Positions 28,155 to 38,902 are shown, counted from the stretch's first letter. The stretch is DNA of 64,000 nucleotides from Protofrankia sp963555925 (GCA_963555925.1 CAUVXJ010000052.1:1-64000), one strand, 5' to 3'. A program made the numbers and translations. Notes: generated by a model from the sequence alone, not told the origin.

Positions 28155-30512
28155 GATGAAGGTTTTTATCCTCCGGCAGTGTTGGAGAGCCTCCTCCAAA
28201 CAAACAACCAAATACTCCAGTTCATAGCCAATCTTTCAGCAGCTATGGGGATGCAGCAGCAGACTCTCAGGGCGCAAACTCCCGGCGCCTCTACCTTTGC
28301 CACTCCTGCAGCGGGAGCTAGCCCATCAGCGCCTCAAGAGCAACCATCTCATGCCACTCCCTCTCAGAACCAAAACGCCCCACCACCCATTTCACCTGCT
28401 GTACAGACCCTCCGGAGAGCAACTTCTCTGGGAGGGGTAACTTCCCAAGCCCTTCCACAAACAAACTTTGAGATCCCAGTAACTACACCCGCAGCCCCTG
28501 TGGTTGCTGAACAATCAAATCTCACCCAAAGCACCGAAACTTGCATAACCCGTTTGTAGTTACAGAAGCTCCTCCAAACTGAAAGAAAGCTATGTCTCCT
28601 TTCTCTGACCTGGACTTCCGCCCACCCTATCCCGCTTAAATTCTCTCCAAACCCTACCCCAAGGATTATGTTTGCCCAAAGTTCCGGAAGTCTAATGGCA
28701 AGCAAGGTAGTGCCAAGGAAAAGGAAGACATAGTCCGTTTTATCGATGATCTGGGGAAAAATGGGATGGACCATGAACTCCGGTTTCGAGAATTTTCAAA
28801 GGCCTTGACTGAGAGAGCCTACTCTTGGTATGCTAATCTTGCACCAGAGTCCATAAAAACTTGGGGGATATGGTGTCCGCCTTCTGTGCCAAGTTCTTTG
28901 TGGTGGAAGAAAAGGGGAGCATTCTGGACTTGGGGGGGGGAGGCAGAAGTATGATGAAGAGTTGATTGACTATGTCCAACGCTTCAAAGACAAGCTTTGG
29001 ATGTTAAGGAAGATTTTAAGGAGGAAGCTCTTGTGAAAATGTGTATCTCCGGGATGCTAAATGAATATCGTGCCCACTTGGAAAACTTGGGTATCGGATT
29101 GTTCTAAAAGATTTTATAAGCCGCAAGGCGTACTGGTGACTCTGTCAAGAGGGTAAAGAATTAAAGGTGGAAAACCCCCAAAAAAAGGGGTTCTGAAGTA
29201 GCTGCTGCCGAAACAAAGAAAGAGTCTCCAAAGAAACCAAAAAATGCGCGTGGTCCCAATCGCCCAAAACCCCTTCCTTTCCCGTGTGCTATGGACAGGG
29301 TTCATGCTTTGCTAGATGCGTGGATTAAAGATGGAGAAATCACCCTATCTCACCCAGACCGAAATCCCACCAGGGAGGAAAGAAAGAGTAAAAATGCCGG
29401 TACCACCGAACCGCCTCTCACCCGACCAAAGATTGCCAGGTGCGGTGCTAAGAAAGATCTTGAATGACAAAATGAATAATGGGGAAATTCTTACCACCGA
29501 GCCGAATGTAGAAGAAGCACCTTTCCCGGACCAGCAGAATAATGCCCAAGTTATGACTTGTTCACACACTATGGTGTCAGATCTCAAAGACAAAGATATT
29601 TATAAGGGTTCGACTTCTGAAGCACCACAAGATCTTCTCGGTCAGGATGAAATTACACCTATGGAAGTTTGCCAAGCTGAAGATGTTGAGTTGCTTGCAA
29701 ATGGGCTTTTCAAAGCCAAGAACTTTCTTTCTTTTTTAATTTCGCTCTGAGGCGAAAGAGGCTGCGGCCAAAGCACTAGTCAACATTGCTAAACAGTATG
29801 GTGGAGCTTGTTACATGGCTGGGGGATCTCTTAAAAGGACCGCCAAGGCGCATGAAGGCGCTATAATCTTAACTCCTGACCATTCTTTCAAGGGCGGTAG
29901 CCATAACCGTCCTCTTTATCTTGAGGCCAATGTGAATTCTTTAAGTGTCAAGAGAGCACGTGTGGATAACGGTTCTTCAGTCAACCTGATGCCTCTGTCA
30001 ACTTTTAAAGCCGCCAAGATACCAGATCGATACTTGATACCCCAACCTATTGTGTTGTGCTTTCAGGATTCAGCTCTAACTCAGTAACCACTAAAAAAGG
30101 GTATGTCAATGTCAATCTCGAAGTAGGACCCATCAAAAGTCCAACTCGCTTTCATGTGATTGATGCTGAAACTTCTTACCATATCCTCCTTGGGCGACCT
30201 TGGCTCCACACCCACAGTTGTGTACCTTCAACACTCCACCTGTGTTTGAAGTCGAGATGGAAAAACAAAGACATTGAAATCCCAGCTTCCAGAACCCCCG
30301 GAGACCCCAATGAAGCTCACATAGCTGAAGCAGTATTCTTTGATGAGCTCTCTGAAGAAGGCGAGAGTGCTTTGGCCAGGCCTATTGGGGTGCCTCTGCC
30401 CAAATGGGAAGACATTGCTGGAAAGGAGGATAAGTATCCGAAGAGGGGCAAGCAAGGAAGAAAGAAAGGTGGAGAAAAGGACTCTCCCGAATGGGAAAAG
30501 GGCCTACCTTAG
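28155..30512 (+). mobile_element. Ty3/gypsy retrotransposon remnant: gag and protease, frameshifted
   Basis: Three pieces appear in order on the plus strand. 28179-28559 is a Gln/Pro/Ala-rich gag N-terminal segment (LESLLQTNNQILQFIANLSA). About 28670-29100, split by frameshifts, carries a Retrotrans_gag core: FRKSNGKQGSAKEKEDIVRF, then REFSKALTERAYSWYANLAP, then FCAKFFVVEE. 29760-30512 carries the aspartic protease region: VDNGSSVNLMPLSTF (the usual D-[ST]-G-[SA] site altered to DNGSS) and YHILLGRPWLH. Several frameshifts and stops make it non-functional. No reverse transcriptase follows. It is nuclear-derived DNA inside the mitochondrial genome. Confidence 0.88.
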
Positions 30513-32248
30513 CTTAGCACATTCACCTGAGGAAGGAAGGGAACTAGCCCTGTTAGCTCCTACTAAAGGAAGGGAAGAAGAGAGATGAGACCGCCTAAAA
30601 ACAATCTCTTTTTCACTACCACCGCCCTAGCCAACTACCACTGGAACAGAAGTCGCCCGCATAGACATAACTGCTTGTGATTCCCGCCTTCGGTGATAGA
30701 AAAATATACCTAACAGCTCCTTCTACTAATCTTAGTTTAGGAAAAGACTCGGCCTTCCCCGACAGACTTTTAGGTTATATAAGAGAGAGCGGACAAAGGG
30801 CTTTATACTGCTGATACACAATAGCGAGAAACCTCACCAGGCTTTATCAGAATGAAGGGACCGGCCTCTGACCGACGGGTTCCTGAGGCACTATTTGGCG
30901 CTGGCTTTTCGTAACCGATCGATCACTGAGAGCGCCCTAGACTAGCCATACTAGACATCAAGACAGAGAACCTCTTATCAGATTCGGAGTTTACGCTGGA
31001 GAGCCTACTCCTCTAACTAAGCGGAGAGGGCACAAGAAAGAAAAGGAAAAGGACCATCCATGCGAGCATAATAAGACGCCTTGGAAGGGCCTAACCTTCC
31101 GGGTAAAGTTTTCCACTAGAAAGAGATTCCTTGGCTCCGGGAATAGGAAGACTAGCGTGGACCTCTTTGTGGCATTCTACTTCTACAGAAAGATGGGCGT
31201 ACCAGCAACTCCCAGGTTAAGTAACGGGCGAACACTAAACTTTCGCGGAACACTTCCCCAGACCGTAAGGGCAACAGGCCCAGCCCAAAGAAAAAAAAGG
31301 GGCCTACCATCCAACTATTTCCAATTCACCGAAAAAGGTATGCCACTTTTCTCCCTACGATCGATGTGATTCTCCGGTAGAAGCTTCTTCGGAGGTGGAG
31401 GTTTAGCTGGAAGGCCGGCCTATTCCTCTTCCTCAAAAGGCAGGCTGCAAAGGACCCCTACACGCATATGAAATCGCGTTTTCAGGGCCTATGGATGCCT
31501 TAGGGGAAAAGCTCTAAAGTACAACAGAGGGATTTCTTTTTGCTTTCGAGACAGACGGGAGGGGAGGGAGGACTATTAAAAAGACTACCCCCCCCCCTAG
31601 CTACAGCTACAGGTACGGATTGGAAAGGATTATACCATTACTAAAATCACTTAGACTCAAACACTAAAAGGAGAGCACTCTTTCTCCTCAAGAGGAAGAA
31701 CTCCTTTAATAGGAAGGATACAAATACCAAGCCTTTCTTTCTCTCTGAAACGGGGCATATGGGGCAGAAAGACTCTTTGTTGGGCTAATCTGCTAATCCC
31801 CTACCGCTTTGGCTCGCTACTGACCTGTAGCGCTTTCCTGTACTGACCTGTCTAGTGAGTGCCCGGATAGAGCATGGGTTGTGCCACGGGTTCCCCTACG
31901 GGAGTTAAGAAAAGGCCGAGTTGTTAACACCAGTTATAAAGGTAGGGTTAAAAATCCAACAATAAATAAAATAAGCTCCGCACTTCATGTGACAGCTACC
32001 TTACTTCATCTGAATAGTCTACGTGGCCCCTAGTTTATAGTACTATTAATTAGAATTAATCCAGTAATGCAGACAGCCCTTACTCTCTTAAAGAGCAGGA
32101 GGTTTAGCCTCAACTCATTCAATGAATGTTGTTTCATTCACCACGCGGCTGAATCCTACTCTGTATTTTCCAGCAATGGAATGGGACAGTCATTCGAAAA
32201 CGAGAAAAGAGCACATTATGGTCATGACCAGCTAAAGATCACTGCCAT
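30513..32248. other. Spacer between the gypsy remnant and nad6
   Basis: Only short frames are found (longest 78 codons). The left part may include more decayed transposon sequence that I cannot identify. No RNA gene is visible before the t-element at 32249. Confidence 0.5.
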
Positions 32249-32304
32249 CTCACGAATTGGATTCGAACCAATATCAAGCTACTTGCCCTTTAGTAGATCG
32301 TGAG
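32249..32304 (-). promoter_or_regulatory. tRNA-like t-element at the nad6 3' end
   Basis: On the minus strand CTCACGA (32304-32298) pairs perfectly with TCGTGAG (32255-32249) as a 7-bp acceptor-like stem. ATTGG-TTCGAAT-CCAAT forms a perfect T arm next to it. The D and anticodon arms are missing or degenerate (total 56 nt), so this is not a functional tRNA. Such t-elements are known in plant mitochondria as RNase P and RNase Z processing sites for mRNA 3' ends. It begins within the last codons of nad6 and contains the nad6 stop codon (32290-32292). Confidence 0.85.
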
Positions 32305-32907
32305 GGGGTCTGTCGTCCTCCTCATTATAGTCCTCCTAAAATCTATAGCATTTCGTCTGAATACATCCTGTCTTTTCACCTTAGTAGTCCTATGCATAGT
32401 CAGTACTATAGCCCCAATCATGGCTACTAATAAAATCAGACTTGAAACCAAAAACCAGACGGAATAGTAGGTATAAAGTAAATTGCCCAATGTTTCCAAA
32501 TTAGTCCAACTTCGTACCTTTCCGGCATAAACCGTATATCTCAGAGAGGTCGTATTTCTTTGGGTTGGTAGTAATGGAATGGTTTCATTATCTAAAATGA
32601 AGAACATTTCCCACCAAAAGATCAGTCCAATAATACCACTCACTGGTAAATAGCGCAATACTTCTTCGTGAATCTCCGCTATTTGAATATGGAACATCAT
32701 AACAACGAATAGGAATGAAACGGCTATAGCTCCTATATGAACTACTGGGAAGATCATAGCGGAGAAGTCGAGACCTAACAAAAGAAGTAAACCTGAAGTG
32801 TTGCGAAAGACTGGGATGGGAAACAAAACGGAATGTACCGGATTTTTTGCACGTGCAACCATCAAACCAGAGACCAAAGCAGGGCTCGACAAAACAGAAA
32901 GTATCAT
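32290..32907 (-). CDS. nad6: NADH dehydrogenase subunit 6
   Basis: Nad6 is a core membrane-arm subunit of respiratory complex I in the inner mitochondrial membrane. The 205-residue product starts MILSVLSSPALVSGLMVARA and shows several hydrophobic segments (about 1-20, 38-72, 85-108 and 146-170), as in plant Nad6, including the conserved LLLLGLDFSAMIFPVVHIGA region. The length is the usual plant value. The last four sense codons and the stop lie inside a tRNA-like t-element, so cleavage at the element's 5' end would remove LTIY and the stop. The gene follows rps4 on the same strand after about 540 nt. Some Ser and Pro codons are probably edited. Confidence 0.97.
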   Translation of the reverse strand: MILSVLSSPALVSGLMVARAKNPVHSVLFPIPVFRNTSGLLLLLGLDFSAMIFPVVHIGAIAVSFLFVVMMFHIQIAEIHEEVLRYLPVSGIIGLIFWWEMFFILDNETIPLLPTQRNTTSLRYTVYAGKVRSWTNLETLGNLLYTYYSVWFLVSSLILLVAMIGAIVLTMHRTTKVKRQDVFRRNAIDFRRTIMRRTTDPLTIY

Positions 32908-33447
32908 GGTACGTCGTCCTTCCCTGAAATGGAACTTTCATGCTGGAGCAAGAACTAGCATGAAAGTAGATCTATTACGACCAGCGCGGTTGTTCCTATT
33001 TCATTTTCTTCTTCCAAGTCAAGCCCTTCTTAGAAAGCACTCGCGGAGTTACTTACGGAATCTCAAATCTCTCTCGACGCCGAAAATTTTGCCATGTTTC
33101 CCGAGGGAGGCCGCCTTCTCTCAGGCCAGCAGTCGACTAGAAGTAGAAGCTCTATGACGGGCTTCCCCGTTTCCTGGGCTCTGCTCGCTCGTCTACGCTC
33201 CGACCCAGCAAGAAATAATTGAAAAACTCTCTTTCCTTGCCTGCATTAAGATTGAAAACTTGTCGTCAAAAAAAAGGCAATCAATCAGAATCAAAAATGG
33301 AAATAGTGAATCAAGATCTAGATGGATCCCTATCTTTATCTCTATCCACGGAGATACCTATCTATAGGGATATAAAAAAAAAGATGAATCGATGACGACT
33401 ATCCTCTATCCGGATGGATATGTCCCTATGAGCGACTACGCCGATCT
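32908..33447. other. rps4-nad6 spacer
   Basis: No gene is visible. It contains an A/T-rich stretch at 33300-33420 with repeated CTATC-like words and short inverted segments (CCTATC and GATAGG types) that could form stems in the transcript. It could hold an rps4 3' end or the nad6 leader. Confidence 0.5.
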
Positions 33448-34530
33448 TTATATGTTTTGGCCACGTCCGTTTCCGCTCCGAAGAGGAAGGTTTGGATCTT
33501 TCAATCTTATGTCGTGAGGGATGTGACCTATGTTAGGTCCATAAGATACCACAGCTTTTAGTGTTCTATGATTCACCTCCGAATAATGAGTTGGTAGTTC
33601 GATCCTTTTTATTTTTCTCTTCATAGTAAACTGATGGGGGGATGCGGAGCAATAGGTCGAATTACTATATAAAGAAGAGTTGTAAACTATAGGACTTCTT
33701 GTTCGAGTAGGAAGATTTCGGTTTTTCTCGTTCCTTCTATTCGATAAGAATAGGGATTTGAAATGATAAAAATTCCTCTTCATTCTGTTGTGCTCAGCGA
33801 AGGAACTGCCTAAGCATACCTTTTCCGATCCAAACTTCTTTGTTCTTTCTAAGTCTTCTTCTTGCATAGAAGAACGCAACTGTTGCAAAAACCGGGATTT
33901 TAGTAGTAGGCGGCATCCCCTCTTAGTTTTGAGTAGGTGGAACCATTCTGTTTTAGTTCTTCTCCACATTCTTACCGGGTGATCCAGGAATTTTCCTATG
34001 ATTTTTTCAACTGATATTTCGATATAGAAAGATCTCCTTATTTCTTCACCGCGGATTCTCGCGTCATTTTCTTGAAAAGATATTAGATCACCGTGGGACA
34101 CTTTAAAATGAGTAATGCTTACCATTCCTTTATTCACACAAACCCTTCGATGACTTATCGGCTGCCTTGCTTGAGGAATAGTTTCACAAAAATGGAGACG
34201 AACCGGAATAACGTCCGATCTTGTTTCTGGATTGAGTGGAAAAGGGATATATGAAGTTCGTTCTGTTCCTCTGTGCATCTCTGTGATGGGTAAATCCCCA
34301 TGAAAAAGGGGCAACTTTCGTGTAGTTTGTGATTGGATGTAACTGTTAAGATTTGATCTAGGATAAATCTTTCTCTTAATAGATCTCTTCTTGTTTCTCA
34401 ATTTTCGGAGAATGCGGCGTTGTATTATTGTAAGTTCTCTGTTCCGAACATTTCCTAAAAGTAGACGACAAGTTTTAAATCTTAATGCAGTCATAGTCAT
34501 ATCTCGTTGAATCAGTCTTTTTCGCCACAT
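33448..34530 (-). CDS. rps4: Ribosomal protein S4
   Basis: S4 is a primary 16S/18S-binding protein of the mitoribosomal small subunit. The product from 34530 has 360 residues and starts MWRKRLIQRDMTMTALRFKT, matching plant mitochondrial Rps4 N termini. The basic N-terminal region (residues 20-60, rich in RRILRKLRNKKRS) is followed by an S4-type RNA-binding domain at about 113-153 (ISHRRVCVNKGMVSITHF) and a long basic plant-specific C-terminal half ending in RLKDPNLPLRSGNGRGQNI. The frame remains open upstream to 34665, but the extra 45 codons overlap a repeat shared with 35487-35523 and do not resemble S4, so the internal ATG was chosen. It lies upstream of nad6 on the same strand. Confidence 0.95.
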   Translation of the reverse strand: MWRKRLIQRDMTMTALRFKTCRLLLGNVRNRELTIIQRRILRKLRNKKRSIKRKIYPRSNLNSYIQSQTTRKLPLFHGDLPITEMHRGTERTSYIPFPLNPETRSDVIPVRLHFCETIPQARQPISHRRVCVNKGMVSITHFKVSHGDLISFQENDARIRGEEIRRSFYIEISVEKIIGKFLDHPVRMWRRTKTEWFHLLKTKRGCRLLLKSRFLQQLRSSMQEEDLERTKKFGSEKVCLGSSFAEHNRMKRNFYHFKSLFLSNRRNEKNRNLPTRTRSPIVYNSSLYSNSTYCSASPHQFTMKRKIKRIELPTHYSEVNHRTLKAVVSYGPNIGHIPHDIRLKDPNLPLRSGNGRGQNI

Positions 34531-34598
34531 CGCGTATAACGGGAATCGAACCCCCTCCGCTGCTGGCGGGCGGATGGAGAATGTTAAACTTCGATCCA

Positions 34599-34635
34599 GC
34601 AACTTCTTAGGAGTAGGTTTTGGCTTGCCCCTTTC
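34599..34635. repeat. 37-bp repeat, copy 1 (rps4 leader)
   Basis: The segment GCAACTTCTTAGGAGTAGGT continuing into TTTGGCTTGCCCCTTTC recurs at 35487-35523 with about three mismatches. A weaker relative is at about 48940-48968. It lies in the rps4 leader, which argues against the longer rps4 start. Confidence 0.8.
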
Positions 34636-34665
34636 CCTTTCTCTAATAAGAAGGTAAGCTTCCAA

Positions 34666-35855
34666 AGCTCCTTCCTTCAGCTGGTGCGCAGGAGCGCACT
34701 TCCGTTTTCCCCTTACTATACAAGGGGGTGTAATGAATAGAGATCTCCCGCCAGCAGTCTTCTCTTCCTATCACTTCACTTCGTTCGAGAGATCAGATCT
34801 CATCGGACCTCACCAGGCCGGGCGAAGGGGAAGGAAGGGATGGGTGGTCCGGGAACAGCAACGGGAGAGGGCTCGTAGCCACCCCTCTCCCTCTTCCCCA
34901 CGCCTATTTGTTCTCCCGGCCTCGGAGAGATGCGGAACTCTTTTTTTTTTTAATAAAAAGATGAATAGTGAATAGATAGAGCCATGATACATTCCGGAAT
35001 ATTGTAAAGAAATAGACTCTTTTCGTCCCCTTTTCGATGCCCGCCTGAGGACTTATGTGTATGTTTTGGAATAGGGATGTTCGCCTTTTGTAACAAGTAG
35101 ACCCACGATACGGACTAATAGGTGTTCCTACTCTTACCCGAAAGTAAGATATTTTTTTATAGTTGGCCAGTCCCCCACGGCAGGCACGGCTTCTCGCTTT
35201 TCATGAATGTGTCTCCCCCTCCGCTTATGTGAGTTTGACCCGCCTTTGACTCTGCTTGCTTCTGACTCCCTATGAGCCGTTTTACGACCTTACTTTTTCG
35301 AAGGGTCGGCGGGACATGGGAGCCTCAGCTCATGCATCGGTTTACCGAAATAACCTCCGCTATCCCACTTCCTTCTATTCAAAAAAGCGAGCAGCCCTTA
35401 AACAAAAACTAAACCTCAGATAAGAGGGGGCTCCTCTTTATATATTACATAAGCCCTAAAGTGGGTAACCCCGAAAGGCGAACTCAGCAACTTTTTAGAA
35501 ATAGGTTTTGGCTTGCCCCTTTCTATTAGATTAGTAAAGCGCTAACGAGCAAGAAAACGGATGCGCGTTAGCGCAGCTCAATCCCTTGCTTTGTTCTAGA
35601 GTCAGGGGCCCTTTCAATAAGGCTCGCGTAGGGGCGCTCACGTTTTTTGGCTCTCTTCGCTCCACTAGCCTTGATTGGCGCATGGAAGTAGCAAGGTGCG
35701 TCTGGTGGTATCATATATAAGATCGCGACTTCATTTAGGAGTGATCCTTCCCTCTTCTGAAAGCCGGTGGTGATCTCACTTTCGAAAGAGAGTCTCGACG
35801 TGGCGGTGTACACGTAGCTCCATAGCGGAACTAGTCACTGGCTACAGGTTGATTT
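34666..35855. other. Spacer between rps4 and rpl2 (divergent)
   Basis: This separates the minus-strand rps4/nad6 pair from the plus-strand rpl2 cluster, so promoters for both may lie here; I could not identify a consensus motif. It contains a 37-bp repeat copy (35487-35523) and a copy of the ATTAGATTAGTAAAGCG repeat (35520-35547). Frames are short and unassigned. Confidence 0.5.
35520..35547. repeat. Dispersed ATTAGATTAGTAAAGCG repeat
   Basis: TTTCTATTAGATTAGTAAAG followed by CGCTAACG is shared with 40193-40230 (rps3 intron) and 48651-48677 (downstream of ccmFc), and in shortened form with rrn18 at 16646-16672. It overlaps the end of a second repeat (35487-35523). Confidence 0.8.
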
Positions 35856-35937
35856 CCTACCGGACCGGAGGCAGCCGAGAATCTTATGTCAAAAGGACCA
35901 ACGACGATGAAGGAGAAGAAGGAGTAGGAGTAGGAGC
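35856..35937 (+). repeat. 82-bp copy of rpl2 exon 2 placed upstream of rpl2 exon 1
   Basis: 35856-35937 matches 38811-38892 in rpl2 exon 2 at 80 of 82 positions by eye, with no gaps. It starts at CCTACCGGACCGGAGGCAGC and runs into the Glu/Gly-coding GGAGGA-rich tail. It ends 36 nt before the rpl2 start codon. It is a partial duplication in direct orientation, 2,955 bp from its source. It is not translated as part of rpl2 as far as I can see. Confidence 0.9.
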
Positions 35938-35973
35938 AAATTCGGACGGAATCGCTTGCTTCCGTTATAGACA

Positions 35974-38902
35974 ATGAGACAAGGGAGAGCACTTAGACAA
36001 TTCACATTTTTTACAGGGAAGTCCGCAGGTAGGAATTCCTCAGGGCGTATTACGCTTTTTCACCGAGGGGGTGGATCGAAGCGATTGCAGCGAAGAATTG
36101 ATCTGAAACGAAGCACTTCGTCTATGGGCATTGTAGAAAGAATAGAATATGACCCTAATCGTTCTTCTCGGATCGCTCCAGTACGATGGATCGAGGGGGT
36201 CCGCCAGATAAAATTCAAGACGATGGAGGAGTTCACTCCGCCGCGTAAGATCCTCGAACCTACCACGACCACCATCCGCGGCCTATTTTCCTTCTCTTCC
36301 CCGCCCGGGAAGGTGGAGAAAAGAAAGGTAGCTTGCTTCTCTCCTGGACTGATGGCGGCTTATGTAGTGGTCGGCCTTCCTACCAGGATGCCTCCTTTGT
36401 CGAAGAGCCCCTTTACTAGTAAGGGCGCTGGAAGAAAAAAAACTTGCGCGAAGGACGTTTTATTCTCCGCCTTCTCCTCTCCAAAGGCTAAGGGAGAGAC
36501 TTCATCCCTTTCCTTCGGCAGCTCTTTTGGTTTCCCAAGGATAGCGGTAGCTGGGGCAAAGCCCGCTTTCTTCGCTCCGCGAATGAGAGATAAACTCAGA
36601 GGAAAAAACACGTTCTCTCTTTGCGAGGTACGAAAGTGGAGAACGCATAGCATTCTCTGGGCACATAGGATTAAACGTAAAGCAGCGCTTTCTTGGCAGA
36701 GTTTTAGGCGGAAAGATACTTTAGGGCTTGTTGGAGGTGCTGAGCATAACGAATCGAAACCGGAGACGGATCAAGGTAGCTTGCCTGCCAAGCCGATAGG
36801 CGAAGGGCCGCAAAATGGAGCGTGCAAAGTAAATCGTGCATCTGTCGTGTGACCCGTTGGTCCTAAGCAATGTCTTGCGCGAAGCGACCCACCTAGAAAG
36901 AGCTCTCCTTTATGTTAGGGGGGCCCTCTAATTGAACTTCGATCGGATGCGGGTATCCAATCCCGCCGCTGAGATGTCCAGCGGATTCCTGGGCGTTGAC
37001 GAATGGCCGGCCCCCTTTTACGTTAAAAGAGCAAAAGGCCCGGGGCATAGCAGGATGAACCAATGTGAATGAGTGTAAGCTTCGTTACCCGAACACGATT
37101 GGTGCTGACCACACTTGGTGCTACCGTGGTAGCAAGAGAGGCCAGGCGGTGACAATTGAGAGGTTGTCACTGAGCATTCCTAGTCACACGGGAAGAGAGG
37201 TCAAATGGCAAGGCAAGGCCATACGCCCGTTTGGCTCCTCGCGGAGTATAGCTCACATCCAAACATCTGATTGGGGAACGGGGCAACGCCCATGAAGCTC
37301 CGGCGGAAAGGGAAGGCCTGCCAGGCCGTATGCCCATGGGTGCAGGATTCTTCGAAAAAGCGCGGGCTGACTCGGAGACCTGGGACCTTGGCTTAGCAAC
37401 GAATGAAGGGGAGCTCTTCGAGCTTTCTCCGCCAGTGGCTTATGTAGTGGTCGGCCTTATAAAGCTCGCTAAGCTTCCCTCCCCCCTTCCCTTTTGAAAT
37501 GAAGTGGAAAGTCTTCACTTAGTATAGTAGTCGGCATTCTATAAGCGACTTGTCGAGTCTACGAAGCTTTGCTTCTTGTAGTCGGCCCGTAATGCCTCCC
37601 TTCATTTGCTTGCCTCCTTCCAGCTCAGAATGCCTAATGCCTATTATCTTATCTACTTCTAGAAGCTAACCGCCAGAAGCTCACCCTTCGGGTCTCGCTT
37701 CTGAGGGGGCCAAGCATTCTGCCAGACGTCCCGGCCTGGGAGCCCCGTTCGCCTTTGGTACTTCAGTAGATCTTCAAAAAGAAAAAGGCGCTACTTCAAT
37801 GCAGCCTTAACTACAACTACATTAAGCTCCACAAATACTTATACCTACCTATAGAGTCAAAAAAGTACCCGTGACGGTGACTTTCTAGGTTTATGGATTA
37901 AGTCAGCTAAACTCAATAAAACTCCTCAATAAATATCAACAAACAAGATGTCGTGACCGGTTAGGTTGTTTGGTTTACTTTGTAATGAATGTAAACTCAA
38001 ATAGGCGGCGTTTATTCAAACAAAGGGAACCAAAGGTTTCCTTGTACTTTAGTAGTACGACAGTTGTTGTACTATTAATATTAAGTAGCTGTACAACAGA
38101 ATGCCGTTCGCCTTTACTTTAGTATTGAGTAGTACTTTTTTAGCTAAGTTGACAAAGGTGAACAGCCCCCTCTTCTTTATAGTCGTAAAGGGCGTATCAG
38201 AAAAGTAAGGAAGGAGGCATTCGAAAGGCCGACCACTATATCATAGGCCTTCCGGTGGGAAGGCCGACGATTACACGGACTCTATACCAAGTCATGATCG
38301 ATAGCGAAGCCAAGCCTTCGCCTATAGGCGAAGGGACGAAAGCCCGACGAAGGCCTATAATATAGTAAGAAAGAAAGTACGTTAAGGTTACGAAGTCACT
38401 TAGCCGTCTACAAAGGGAAAGGCGTCGGTACGGAGTCACGTCAACTGTGGATATAGACTAGGCTATAAGGAACGGAGTCTTAAACTATGGACCGAGACTA
38501 CACTAAGGAACAAGGAAGCTTGACTGAGCGAAGAAAAGAAGTCAAGGAACGAAGCAGCTTCTCTAATAATAGCCCCAATAGGAGGGAGGGCGAAGGCTTT
38601 TTGAAAAAGTCTTTTTTTTTTATTTAGAGAAAGGGGGCTTCAAGTTCTTAGGAAGAGCCGTACGAGGCAGCTCACGTACGGTTCGGGAGCCGAGCCCCTG
38701 CACTGGGGCTTAGGTCAACACTTATATAATAGCCAGTCATCAATTGGAAGCGGGCAAGATGGTGATGAATTGCGATTGGTCCAAACCTTCGACCAGCGAC
38801 TTATTGCGACCCTACCGGACCGGAGGCAGCCGAGAATCTTATGTCAAAAGGACCAACGACGATGAAGGAGGAGAAGGAGGAGGAGTAGGAGCTAGCCTTT
38901 AA
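35974..38902 (+). CDS. rpl2: Ribosomal protein L2, two exons
   Basis: L2 is a large-subunit protein at the peptidyl-transferase region. Exon 1 is 35974-36846 (291 codons) and exon 2 is 38720-38902 (61 codons including TAA), giving 351 residues. Exon 1 starts MRQGRALRQFTFFTGKSAGR and contains the L2 N-terminal motif RGGGSKRLQRRIDLKRS (about residues 31-47) plus the lineage-typical mitochondrial insertion in its second half. The join gives NRASV-TYIIASHQLEAGK, matching known plant L2 around the splice site. The tail ends in an Asp/Glu/Gly-rich segment. The intron begins GTGTGACCC and ends GGTCAAC. rps19 follows after 41 nt, so this is the first gene of the conserved rpl2-rps19-rps3-rpl16 cluster. 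A partial copy of exon 2 lies just upstream. Confidence 0.95.
36847..38719 (+). other. Group II intron of rpl2
   Basis: 1,873 nt, with a GTGTGACCC 5' end and GCTTAGGTCAAC at the 3' end. A domain V-like hairpin is visible near 38660-38690 (GAGCCGTACGAGG ... ACGTACGGTTCGG). No maturase frame is present, so splicing depends on nuclear-encoded factors. It contains a 22-bp copy of exon 1 sequence (37437-37458 equals 36357-36378, GGCTTATGTAGTGGTCGGCC) and a hairpin of CCTTCGCC and GGCGAAGG near 38314. Its 5' 400 nt resemble the ccmFc intron. Confidence 0.92.

Noticed and set aside
34530..34580. T-arm-like GGGGGTTCGATTCCCGT just upstream of rps4
   Set aside because: No matching acceptor stem or complete clover-leaf could be found, so I do not call a tRNA or t-element.
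34531..34665. N-terminal extension of rps4 by 45 codons
   Set aside because: It does not resemble S4 and overlaps a repeat found in spacer; the internal ATG matches plant Rps4.
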